Shown here one piece after another: positions 1-6,605 of a stretch of DNA of 52,453 nt. Source of the stretch: Bacteroidota bacterium (GTDB taxonomy: Bacteria > Bacteroidota > Bacteroidia > Cytophagales > UBA9547); assembly GCA_004293915.1 (NCBI GenBank), contig RDZG01000075.1, positions 1-52,453 on the forward strand. The letters are read 5' to 3'. Made by a program: the position numbers and the translations under genes. Numbering within the stretch: position 1 is the first letter of the stretch; every line of letters starts with the position of its first letter. A model generated the notes under the pieces. It saw only the letters and a program-made list of their open reading frames with translations, was not told the DNA's origin and searched no databases.

Positions 1-362
1 TAATTTGGTCTTGTGTAAAGTGCATCTTTTTATATTTAAAGGGTGGTACCTCAAATATAATATCTTGATCGCTTTACACACTTTTTTAGGACAGTATCAT
101 TCTTAAAGCCATCAAACATTACTTCTACTTCATTTCTACATTTATAGCTAGCATAAATGTTTTCTGCATGGGTTGATTCAATATTGGTAAGCATAGCTAT
201 AGTGCCAAACTCTTTGAGCTTTGATTTGAATCCTTCTTGAGTAAATTCTTCTGGCAGTTTTTCTATTCTGTCTAAATAATCTTTTTTTTCGTTTACTTTT
301 AGTTCCCCACTGGTGCAAGGGTCTCCCTTGTACCAAGAACAAATAACAAAAACAATCGTCAA
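1..362 (-). pseudogene. Remnant of an IS4/IS1634-type DDE transposase (C-terminal part)
   Basis: The minus strand encodes a 103-residue piece whose middle resembles the C-terminal part of IS4-superfamily transposases: a Gly-Thr-Ile-Ala-Met-Leu-Thr-Asn strand, then a Tyr-x-x-Tyr-Lys-x-Arg helix and Glu-Val-x-x-x-Phe-Asp, the usual position of the last catalytic Glu. The N-terminal catalytic Asp region is absent. At about position 340 the homology runs into a dispersed repeat also found twice elsewhere, so the gene was cut there. The frame stops at 51-53, but another minus-strand frame stays open to position 1, suggesting a further frameshift. A dead fragment is the best reading; the IS family assignment is by motif only. 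Confidence 0.5.
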
Positions 363-388
363 GGCTGTTTGCCATTAACAACATTAAA
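345..388. repeat. Dispersed ~55-bp repeat, copy A
   Basis: This stretch contains the core AAGGCTGTTTGCCATTAACA followed by ACATTAAAT. The same core with few changes recurs at 431-484 and 1981-2040. It begins exactly where the transposase remnant loses homology and leads into the first palindrome at 397, so repeat and palindrome appear to travel together. Confidence 0.6.
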
Positions 389-396
389 TAAGACAA

Positions 397-429
397 AACG
401 CAGACAGGGTTTAAAACCCTGTCTGCGTT
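397..429. repeat. 33-bp REP-like palindrome, family 1, copy 1
   Basis: A perfect inverted repeat with 16-nt arms (left arm AACGCAGACAGGGTTT) and a single central A. It is one of five full copies between 397 and 2763, all near a RAYT transposase gene (1229-1888). REP palindromes are the known substrates of RAYT proteins, so these are probably mobile units of that transposase. A terminator role is less likely because copies lie in gaps with no gene ending and one lies inside a gene. Confidence 0.85.
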
Positions 430-430
430 A

Positions 431-484
431 AAAAAAACAAAATAATAAAAACGATTGTTAAGGCTGTTAGCCATTGACAACGTA
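431..484. repeat. Dispersed ~55-bp repeat, copy B
   Basis: Directly downstream of palindrome copy 1, with the core AAGGCTGTTAGCCATTGACA. It shares its leader (an A-rich run and AACAAAATAATAAAAA) with copy C at 1981-2040, which likewise directly follows a palindrome. Palindrome plus this tail therefore behaves as a composite unit of about 90 bp. Confidence 0.6.
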
Positions 485-490
485 AGCTAT

Positions 491-574
491 GTTACCAACG
501 GTTGAAAGCTTAGCCAGACTTTCCAAGTTTTTAAAACTTGGAAAGTCTTCTTGCCTAGACGTTACCAACGGTTG
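491..574. repeat. Second palindrome type between 14-bp direct repeats
   Basis: A perfect inverted repeat with 15-nt arms (517-531 GACTTTCCAAGTTTT, centre T, 533-547) is unrelated in sequence to the family-1 palindrome. It is bracketed by two identical direct repeats GTTACCAACGGTTG at 491-504 and 561-574. The arrangement could be a target duplication around an inserted small element or an older nested repeat. The rest of the 363-669 gap holds only these repeats and a promoter for the next gene. Confidence 0.7.
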
Positions 575-645
575 CAAACCTTGGTAAGCGTTAAAAAGAA
601 AAACTTAAATCAGGATAACCATTTTTAAAAAAATAAAAAAAATAA

Positions 646-653
646 TATATTTG
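646..653 (+). promoter_or_regulatory. Bacteroidota -7 box for the gene at 670
   Basis: TATATTTG matches the TAnnTTTG -7 element of the Bacteroidota primary sigma factor and lies 16 bp before the ATG at 670. A T-rich stretch about 20 bp upstream may act as the -33 region, but it is not a clean TTTG. Confidence 0.45.
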
Positions 654-669
654 CTTATAAAAAAAATCC

Positions 670-1161
670 ATGAAACTATTTGTTGCTGAATACATTGAAA
701 TAATTAAGCTATTATTTATAGGAATTGCTGCCATATTAGCCTATTTTCAATATTGGAGTGCCAATAAATTTAAACGCTCTCAGTATTTAAGCGAACTGTG
801 GCGTAAATTTTATACAACCGAAAAACTTACCTATATTTTTCAGGCTTTGGAACGAAAAGACAAAGAAGCGTTTAAAAACATTTCAGAATCAGATATCTAT
901 TTATATCTTGGTTATTTAGAAGAAATCGTATTGTTTATCAAAACTAATCCTTTTCAAATACATAAAATAAATCAAAGCGAAGTATTGAATCTGTTTCAAT
1001 TTCATTTTTATTATATTTATTATAATGAAGAGACAAAAAAAATATTTTGGAGCAAGATAATAGATACTGAGGCAGGTATAGAAGCGGAAATAAATCAATT
1101 TTATTGGTCGAAACAACGAACGTTTGCTCAGGTATGTGCTAAAAAAATTAAAAGTTATTAA
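670..1161 (+). CDS. Hypothetical protein with one N-terminal membrane segment
   Basis: A 163-residue protein. Residues about 9-27 form a hydrophobic membrane helix, followed by a basic, tyrosine-rich and mostly helical soluble region. No catalytic motif is visible. The layout recalls small bacterial proteins of the DUF4760 kind (one N-terminal helix and a cytosolic helical domain), but that link is weak. Its stop codon touches the start of a REP-like palindrome at 1160, and it sits in a repeat-rich patch between a transposase remnant and a RAYT gene, so it may be accessory cargo. The ATG start is favoured by the -7 box just upstream. Confidence 0.6.
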   Translation: MKLFVAEYIEIIKLLFIGIAAILAYFQYWSANKFKRSQYLSELWRKFYTTEKLTYIFQALERKDKEAFKNISESDIYLYLGYLEEIVLFIKTNPFQIHKINQSEVLNLFQFHFYYIYYNEETKKIFWSKIIDTEAGIEAEINQFYWSKQRTFAQVCAKKIKSY

Positions 1162-1192
1162 CGCTGACAGGGTTTTAAACCCTGTCAGCGTT
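1160..1192. repeat. REP-like palindrome, family 1, copy 2 (compensated variant)
   Basis: A perfect 33-bp inverted repeat with left arm AACGCTGACAGGGTTT. Compared with the other copies, the sixth arm base is T instead of A, and the opposite arm carries the matching change, so pairing is kept. It overlaps the last bases of the preceding gene and lies 36 bp before the RAYT start. Confidence 0.85.
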
Positions 1193-1228
1193 AATAACTC
1201 GACTGCGTTAATTGTTAAATGATTAAAA

Positions 1229-1888
1229 ATGAAATCTAATATCTTACCGCTTCAAACCGAAACCTATTATCATATTTATAACAGAGGTATCAATGGAGAA
1301 GATATATTTAAAGTAGAAACAAATTATTCATATTTTTTAAACAAATATGCTAAATATATTCCTGTTGTTGCTCATACCTATGCTTATTGTTTACTAAAAA
1401 ATCATTTTCACTTATTAATCAAAACCAAAACAGCTGATGAGATAAAAGATTTCGTTTCTACTAAAACGCAGACTGAAACGCAGACAGGGTTTGAGACCCT
1501 GTCTGCGTTAGAAACAGGAATAAATATCTCCAATATTATCAGTAAACAATTTTCTGACCTATTTAATGGCTATGCCCAAGGCATAAATAAATCATTTAAT
1601 CGAACAGGAGCATTGTTTGAAACTCCTTTTCGTAGAATTTCCGTTAGTTCTGATGCTTATTTTTCAAATTTGGTTTCTTATATTCATACCAATCCAGAAA
1701 AACATGGTTTTATTAAAGATTTTAGAGATTATCAGCACAGTTCATATCATAGTCATATACTGAGTAAACCAACAAAACTAATGAGAGAGTCTGTAATAGA
1801 TTGGTTTGGAGGCGTAAATCAATATCAACAATTTCATTTAGAAAAAACGAATGATAAAATGATAAAAGAATTAATAATCGAGTTCTAA
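1229..1888 (+). CDS. REP-associated tyrosine transposase (RAYT, Y1_Tnp / IS200-like)
   Basis: A 219-residue single-strand DNA transposase of the HUH/Y1 type. The metal-binding HUH pair is in Lys-Asn-His-Phe-His-Leu-Leu-Ile (His59, His61), and the likely nucleophile is Tyr151 in Ser-Tyr-Ile-His-Thr-Asn-Pro, the position where RAYTs carry theirs. RAYTs nick and move REP palindromes; matching palindromes flank this gene at 1160-1192 and 1948-1980. Unusually, a third copy (1477-1509) lies inside the gene in frame and encodes residues about 83-94 (Thr-Glu-Thr-Gln-Thr-Gly-Phe), between the HUH strand and the next conserved helix (Asn-Ile-Ser-Asn-Ile-Ile-Ser-Lys). The frame remains open, so the protein may still work. 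Confidence 0.9.
   Translation: MKSNILPLQTETYYHIYNRGINGEDIFKVETNYSYFLNKYAKYIPVVAHTYAYCLLKNHFHLLIKTKTADEIKDFVSTKTQTETQTGFETLSALETGINISNIISKQFSDLFNGYAQGINKSFNRTGALFETPFRRISVSSDAYFSNLVSYIHTNPEKHGFIKDFRDYQHSSYHSHILSKPTKLMRESVIDWFGGVNQYQQFHLEKTNDKMIKELIIEF
1477..1509. repeat. REP-like palindrome, family 1, copy 3, inside the RAYT gene
   Basis: The same 33-bp palindrome, with one imperfect pair near the centre. It is preceded by a partial left arm at 1465-1474. It lies wholly within the transposase coding sequence and adds codons without a stop, in a segment that is a variable loop between conserved blocks. Confidence 0.85.
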
Positions 1889-1903
1889 TTAATTAACAAG
1901 AAC

Positions 1904-1980
1904 AAAACGTAGATAGGGTTTAATAAAACGCAGACAGGATTTAACAAAACGCAGACAGGGTTTAAAACCCTGTCTGCGTT
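1904..1980. repeat. REP-like palindrome, family 1, copy 4, with two extra half arms
   Basis: The full palindrome is at 1948-1980. Immediately before it are two more left arms without partners, AACGTAGATAGGGTTT at about 1906 and AACGCAGACAGGATTT at about 1927, spaced about 21 bp apart. This looks like stepwise duplication of the left arm, or remains of older insertions next to the transposase gene. Confidence 0.75.
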
Positions 1981-2040
1981 AAAAAGAACAAAATAATAAA
2001 AATGATTGTCAAGCCTGTTTGCCATTGACAACATTAAATG
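1981..2040. repeat. Dispersed ~55-bp repeat, copy C
   Basis: It follows palindrome copy 4 exactly as copy B follows copy 1, with the core CTGTTTGCCATTGACAAC then ATTAAATG. It merges directly into the first unit of the 21-bp tandem array. Confidence 0.6.
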
Positions 2041-2266
2041 TGGCATATTTAACGCTAAGTATGGCACATTCAACGTTAAGTATGGCACATTGAGCGTTAA
2101 GTATGGCACATTCAACGCCAAGTATGGCACATTCAACGCTAAGTATGGCACATTGAGCGTTAAATATGGCACATTCAACGCTAAGTATGGCACATTTAAC
2201 GTTAAGTATGGCATATTTAACGCTAAGTATGGCACATTTAACGTTAAGTATGGCATATTTAACGCT
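2036..2266. repeat. Tandem array of eleven 21-bp units
   Basis: Eleven units of exactly 21 bp, consensus AAGTATGGCACATTYAACGYT, with no spacers. Two units read GAGCGTT in place of AACGTT, 63 bp apart, and the last four alternate as a 42-bp pair, so both three-unit and two-unit duplications occurred. Because 21 is a multiple of three, both strands stay open across the array, but the predicted peptides (repeats of Lys-Tyr-Gly-Thr-Phe-Asn) look like by-products rather than a protein. It is not a CRISPR array. The even spacing of two helical turns resembles iterons, but no replication initiator gene is nearby. Confidence 0.85.
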
Positions 2267-2299
2267 AAATTTTGTACAATTACTAAATATATTTATTTT

Positions 2300-2334
2300 T
2301 TGTAGCTATTAATTAAAATTATTATATATATTTG
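2300..2334 (+). promoter_or_regulatory. Possible promoter for the gene at 2375
   Basis: TATATTTG at 2327-2334 fits the -7 consensus, and TTG lies at 2300-2302. The spacing of 24 nt is longer than the usual 19-21, so only the -7 box is convincing. Confidence 0.35.
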
Positions 2335-2374
2335 TATTAGACTGTTAATAATATCACTATAATAAACTATAATC

Positions 2375-2713
2375 ATGGCAAAGTCAGTAAGAGTAAAGTT
2401 AGGTAAAAATCCAGAAGAAACATTAAATTTAGCAAAATTAGTAGCAGAAAAAAATCAATTATTAGGTCCGGCATCTCCATTGAATACCCTAAATTGGAAT
2501 ATGCAAATGGTTAATATAGATAGAGCGTTAGAATTGCACAAACAAGCCAAAGAATACCAACGCATGGCAGAAAATGCACACGAACAACGCGATATTTTGG
2601 TTGGTCCACTCGATGATTTATTAAAACAAAGTCGTGACTTGCTCAAAGCAGTATACAGACACGAACCCAAAAAACTTGGAGAGTTTGGTTTTACAGTTAA
2701 TGATACTGTATAA
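2375..2713 (+). CDS. Conserved hypothetical protein (small helical, Bacteroidota family)
   Basis: A 112-residue, highly charged, soluble protein with no signal peptide. The N-terminus reads Met-Ala-Lys-Ser-Val-Arg-Val-Lys-Leu-Gly-Lys-Asn-Pro-Glu-Glu, and the C-terminal half has a Ser-Arg-Asp-Leu-Leu-Lys-Ala helix followed by Pro-Lys-Lys-Leu-Gly-Glu-Phe-Gly-Phe. I recognise this layout as a recurring uncharacterised family in this phylum, often in repeat-rich neighbourhoods, but no function is known to me. It is a single gene between the 21-bp array and palindrome copy 5, with a -7 box 40 bp before its ATG. Confidence 0.7.
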   Translation: MAKSVRVKLGKNPEETLNLAKLVAEKNQLLGPASPLNTLNWNMQMVNIDRALELHKQAKEYQRMAENAHEQRDILVGPLDDLLKQSRDLLKAVYRHEPKKLGEFGFTVNDTV

Positions 2714-2730
2714 TATCAAATGCAAACAAT

Positions 2731-2763
2731 AACGCAGACAGGGTTTTGAACCCTGTCTGCGTT
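2731..2763. repeat. REP-like palindrome, family 1, copy 5
   Basis: A 33-bp inverted repeat with left arm AACGCAGACAGGGTTT and one imperfect pair at the centre (GAACCC on the right). It sits 18 bp after the preceding stop and 43 bp before the next start, where it could also end transcription. Confidence 0.8.
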
Positions 2764-2805
2764 CAACTATAATTTATCAATCTTTAATCCTAAAAAAACT
2801 AAACA

Positions 2806-5697
2806 ATGATTAAAAAATTTACCTTAATCGTAATTTTAAGCAGTTTAACATTTTTACTTTTTGCACAAAAAACAAAAGTAGTAGCATGGGGAGATAATAA
2901 TTCTGGACAAACCTCCATTCCAAATGGATTAACTTCTGTGGTTGGCATAGCTGCAGGATTTAATCATTGTTTAGCATTAAGATCGAATGGTACATTGTTG
3001 GCATGGGGAGATAATTTTTATGGTCAAAGCAATATCCCCAATGGTTTAGTTTCTGTAATCGGAATATCAGCGGGAGGTAATATATCTTCTTCAAATTCTG
3101 TTTCTCTTGCTTTAAAATCTGATAATACTGTAATAGCTTGGGGTGACAATACTTATGGACAAACAAATGTGCCATTAGGATTAAATTCTGTAAAAAAAAT
3201 ATCATCAGGTGGATTTCATGAATTAGCACTTAAATTTGACGGCACTATTATAGCTTGGGGTATTAATGCTTTAGGAATAACTTCTATTCCAGTAGTATTA
3301 AATTCTGTAATAGGAATATCTGCTGGATACTTGCACTCTTTAGCATTAAAATCTGATGGTACTGTTGTTTCTTGGGGATATGATTCTTATGGGGAAACAT
3401 CTGTACCCGGTTTATTAAATTCTGTAATTGATATTGCTGCAGGAAATAGCTTTTCAATGGCATTAAAATCAGATGGTACTGTTGTAGTTTGGGGTGATAA
3501 TACTTATGGACAAAAAAATATTCCTTTAAATTTAAACTCAGTTATCAAAATTGCCGCTGGAAATTCACATTGTATGGCACTGAAATCCGATGGTACAATC
3601 ATTTCATGGGGACAAAATACTTCTAATCAAACTAACGTGCCTTCAGATATCGGACCTGTATTTGAAATCAGTAGCGGTGGCTCATTTTCTTTAGCAATAA
3701 TGAATTATAATACACAAACTATCACTGGCTTTAATTTCATTCCCAACACCTTAGCAGGGTTTAGTTTTACATTCCCAACCACAGCTACTTCTAGTTTAAC
3801 TATAGATTATTCTTTTAAAACGTCAGTAGATAATTTTAGTAGCAGCTATAATATTTCTGGCAATACTTTTTCTTATAGTGATTTAACAAATGCTATTGGT
3901 GCAAGTAATAATGTAGTTACAGTTACTGTTAAAGCCATACAAAATGGAAACAATACTTATGCAGCAGCAACAGAAATAGAACAAACTTTTGTAGTTTCTA
4001 AAATCACACAAACTATCACTGGCTTTAATACCATTTCCAATACATTAGCAGGGTTTAGTTTTATATTCCCAACTACCGCTACTTCGGGTTTAACTGTAGA
4101 TTATTCTTTTAAAACTTCTGTAGATAATTTTAGTAGTAGCTATAATATTTCTGGTAACACGTTTTCTTATACCGATTTAACAAATGCTATCGGAACTAGT
4201 AACGATGTGGTTACAGTTACGGTGAAAGCTATGCAAACTGGAAATAACACTTATGAATCAGCTACAGAAATAGAACAAACTTTTGTGGTTTCTAAAATCA
4301 CACAAACTATCACTGGCTTTAATACTATTTCCAATACTTTAGCAGGGTTTAATTTTACATTTCCATCTACTGCTACTTCGGGTTTAGCTGTAGATTATAG
4401 TTTTAAAACCTCAACAGATAATTTTGCAAGCAGTTATAATATTTCTGGCAATACTTTTTCTTATACTGATTTAACAAATGCTATTGGAGCTAGCAATAAT
4501 GTAGTTACGGTTACGGTAAAAGCTATGCAAATTGGAAATAATACTTATGCAGCTAAAGAAGTAGAACAAACTTTTGTAGTTTCTAAAATCACACAAACTA
4601 TCACAGGTTTTAATGCAATACCCAATCAAATAACTTTAAATGTACCTTTGACACTTACTGGTAGTTCCAGTTCAGGTTTGGCAGTAACTTATACTGTTTA
4701 TAATTCTGAAAATAGTGGCAGTTTTGTATTAAATTCAAATGTCGTTAATATGGGTGATTTTGGGCAGAATATTAGTTTTCCTGCTTTAGACATTGCTACC
4801 ATTAGTATTACAGCCAATCAAATTGGTAACGCTATTTATGCAGAAGCTTTGCCTGTAACTCAAACTTTTACACTCTCACAAGCAAACCCTACTATTACAG
4901 GGTTTGAACAAATCCCTCCTCAAAAATTTGGAAACAATCCATATCAACTTAATTTTAGAAGTACTGCAACAAATTATAGTGTAGCGGTATCTGGTGGACC
5001 TGCTTTTTATGATAATGCTAGAGAAATACTTTATTTTTTTGGAGGTGGAGTGGTTACATTATCTGGATTTAGTGGTAATGATTTTTATCACAAGGAAGTT
5101 AGACTAGTTCAATACATCACAGTAACTGGTTTTGATGAGGTATTGTCTTTACTTGGCGTTGGTACAAACTTAACCAAAACGCTTAGTACAAATCCAACAG
5201 AAATGCAGGTTCAAAATTTTGCTTCTAATTATGTTATTAATATTCAAACCAATTGCAAATGGCAAGTTGCTACTAATACCGATGCAAATTGGTTGAGTAT
5301 TAGTCCTACTTCTGGCACGGGCAATAGTTTTATCAATATCACAACCGAAACCAATGCTTTAGCCACTAATCGTGTGGCAACTCTTTCTATTACAGGTTGC
5401 ACTTCCTTACTTTCTACCTTTACTTTAACTCAAAAAGCAAATCCAATATTAAGTATCGAAGAAACTAATACGGTAAAAACAAGCGTTTATCCTAACCCAG
5501 TTACTAATGGAGAAACTTTTGTAATTGAGAATGCAGAATGGAGAATGGATAATGATTTGATGATTTATAATGCTCAAGGAACTGTAGTTTATTCGCAAAA
5601 GCTAGTTTCTGAAACCACTGCAATCAATGCTAATTTGGCTAGTGGTATGTATTTAGTAAAAGTGGGTAAACAAATGATTAAGTTGATGGTGGAGTAA
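2806..5697 (+). CDS. Secreted RCC1-repeat / BACON protein with T9SS sorting domain
   Basis: A 963-residue secreted protein. A signal peptide (residues 1-21, ending Phe-Ala-Gln) is followed by about eight RCC1-like blades (25-300), each with Val-x-Ala-Trp-Gly-Asp-Asn and Ala-Leu-Lys-Ser-Asp-Gly-Thr. Then come about five beta-sandwich repeats starting Thr-Ile-Thr-Gly-Phe near residues 306, 404, 502, 599 and 696; the first three are near-identical at protein and DNA level. A BACON-type domain (about 808-880, with Trp-Leu-Ser-Ile-Ser-Pro) and a type IX secretion C-terminal domain (Tyr-Pro-Asn-Pro-Val ... Gly-Met-Tyr-Leu-Val-Lys-Val) finish it. RCC1 propellers and BACON domains bind proteins or glycans, so cell-surface adhesion or binding is a fair inference. 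It stands alone, followed by a terminator. Confidence 0.88.
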   Translation: MIKKFTLIVILSSLTFLLFAQKTKVVAWGDNNSGQTSIPNGLTSVVGIAAGFNHCLALRSNGTLLAWGDNFYGQSNIPNGLVSVIGISAGGNISSSNSVSLALKSDNTVIAWGDNTYGQTNVPLGLNSVKKISSGGFHELALKFDGTIIAWGINALGITSIPVVLNSVIGISAGYLHSLALKSDGTVVSWGYDSYGETSVPGLLNSVIDIAAGNSFSMALKSDGTVVVWGDNTYGQKNIPLNLNSVIKIAAGNSHCMALKSDGTIISWGQNTSNQTNVPSDIGPVFEISSGGSFSLAIMNYNTQTITGFNFIPNTLAGFSFTFPTTATSSLTIDYSFKTSVDNFSSSYNISGNTFSYSDLTNAIGASNNVVTVTVKAIQNGNNTYAAATEIEQTFVVSKITQTITGFNTISNTLAGFSFIFPTTATSGLTVDYSFKTSVDNFSSSYNISGNTFSYTDLTNAIGTSNDVVTVTVKAMQTGNNTYESATEIEQTFVVSKITQTITGFNTISNTLAGFNFTFPSTATSGLAVDYSFKTSTDNFASSYNISGNTFSYTDLTNAIGASNNVVTVTVKAMQIGNNTYAAKEVEQTFVVSKITQTITGFNAIPNQITLNVPLTLTGSSSSGLAVTYTVYNSENSGSFVLNSNVVNMGDFGQNISFPALDIATISITANQIGNAIYAEALPVTQTFTLSQANPTITGFEQIPPQKFGNNPYQLNFRSTATNYSVAVSGGPAFYDNAREILYFFGGGVVTLSGFSGNDFYHKEVRLVQYITVTGFDEVLSLLGVGTNLTKTLSTNPTEMQVQNFASNYVINIQTNCKWQVATNTDANWLSISPTSGTGNSFINITTETNALATNRVATLSITGCTSLLSTFTLTQKANPILSIEETNTVKTSVYPNPVTNGETFVIENAEWRMDNDLMIYNAQGTVVYSQKLVSETTAINANLASGMYLVKVGKQMIKLMVE

Positions 5698-5710
5698 ATA
5701 ATGTATAGAC

Positions 5711-5769
5711 AAGACATCTCATGTCTTTATAACTAAACACCGAAAGTATTTCAAACACTTTCGGTGTTT
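5711..5769. terminator. Bidirectional terminator between the T9SS protein and nuoK
   Basis: A perfect 13-bp stem (5735-5747 with 5757-5769, arm AAACACCGAAAGT) with a 9-nt loop, flanked by A and T runs so that it can serve both convergent transcripts. A smaller stem, AAGACAT/ATGTCTT, lies at 5711-5727. Confidence 0.8.
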
Positions 5770-5803
5770 TTTGTATCAAATATTTTAGTAGATATAAATG
5801 CTT

Positions 5804-6082
5804 TTAAACCTGTTCAGGATTCATGGTTTTTATATAGCGATACACATTCAAAATTATAGCTAAAGCCACAGCAGTTTCGCAGGCAGCAACTAAAATCACA
5901 AATAGTGAAGCCATTTTTCCTTCTGAATTTTGATTTAAAACATCAAAAGCAACTAGATTCAAATTTGTAGCATTCAGTATCAATTCGATACCTATCAAAA
6001 CCAAAATAAAGTTTTTTGCAGTAATAGAAAAATACAATCCCAAGCAAAATAAAAACACAGAAATAATAAAATAATAATGCAT
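5804..6082 (-). CDS. nuoK: NADH-quinone oxidoreductase subunit K
   Basis: A 92-residue, three-helix membrane subunit of respiratory complex I, part of the proton-pumping arm. The family signatures are the conserved Glu in Leu-Ile-Gly-Ile-Glu-Leu-Ile-Leu-Asn-Ala and the second Glu in Val-Ala-Ala-Cys-Glu-Thr-Ala-Val-Ala-Leu-Ala. I chose the ATG at 6082 (Met-His-Tyr-Tyr-Phe): it gives the normal NuoK length and leaves 4 bp after the nuoJ stop, while the ATG at 6139 would add 19 non-homologous residues inside nuoJ. It is the last gene of a three-gene nuoIJK operon; nuoLMN do not follow. Confidence 0.93.
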   Translation of the reverse strand: MHYYFIISVFLFCLGLYFSITAKNFILVLIGIELILNATNLNLVAFDVLNQNSEGKMASLFVILVAACETAVALAIILNVYRYIKTMNPEQV

Positions 6083-6086
6083 AAAA

Positions 6087-6605
6087 TTAAATACTTTTGG
6101 GTTTTTTAGAAGCAATAAAAGCAGCTGAAATAAGTGCAATCAAAAGTAATATTCCAGATAGTTCAAAAAGAATGGCATATTTCGTAATCAATTCAATACC
6201 AATTTGTTGAATATTCAATTGTGAGCTTCTTGTAAAAATAGAATATACTTCTTTTTGATATCCAACATAAGGCAAAAATACCATTATCATACAAACAAAA
6301 ATTCCTGCAAAAAGCAAAAAAACAATACCATCAAAAAAGTTATATTTTTTGGTTTTCAAGAGGGTGTAATTGGCAGTAAGCATTGTGCCAAAAAGAAATA
6401 AAATTAAAATACCTCCTACATAAATCAAAAGTTGTGTAACGGCAACAAATTCGGCATTTGCTAATACAAAAAGTGCTGCAATACAAAGCAAAATACCCAA
6501 AAAACTAAATGCAATATGTACCAAGTTTTTCAAAAAAATCATGAGCACACCTAAAACAAAAGTTGCAAAGCAGAAAAAAAGTATAAATAGTTGTTTGTCA
6601 ATCAT
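6087..6605 (-). CDS. nuoJ: NADH-quinone oxidoreductase subunit J
   Basis: A 172-residue membrane subunit of complex I with five hydrophobic helices, including the conserved Gln-Leu-Leu-Ile-Tyr-Val-Gly-Gly-Ile segment (about 58-66) that forms the pi-bulge helix of the family. Its start overlaps the nuoI stop by 8 bp (ATGATTGA), indicating translational coupling. The length is normal for the family. It transmits the conformational coupling between the quinone site and the antiporter-like subunits, none of which are encoded in this window. Confidence 0.92.
   Translation of the reverse strand: MIDKQLFILFFCFATFVLGVLMIFLKNLVHIAFSFLGILLCIAALFVLANAEFVAVTQLLIYVGGILILFLFGTMLTANYTLLKTKKYNFFDGIVFLLFAGIFVCMIMVFLPYVGYQKEVYSIFTRSSQLNIQQIGIELITKYAILFELSGILLLIALISAAFIASKKPKSI

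Noticed and set aside
2036-2266. CRISPR array
   Set aside because: Units are 21 bp and contiguous, with no unique spacers and no cas genes; this is a tandem minisatellite.
1885-2305. Protein-coding genes on both strands of the 21-bp array
   Set aside because: The open frames exist only because the unit length is a multiple of three; the peptides are simple repeats without a promoter-linked start or homology.
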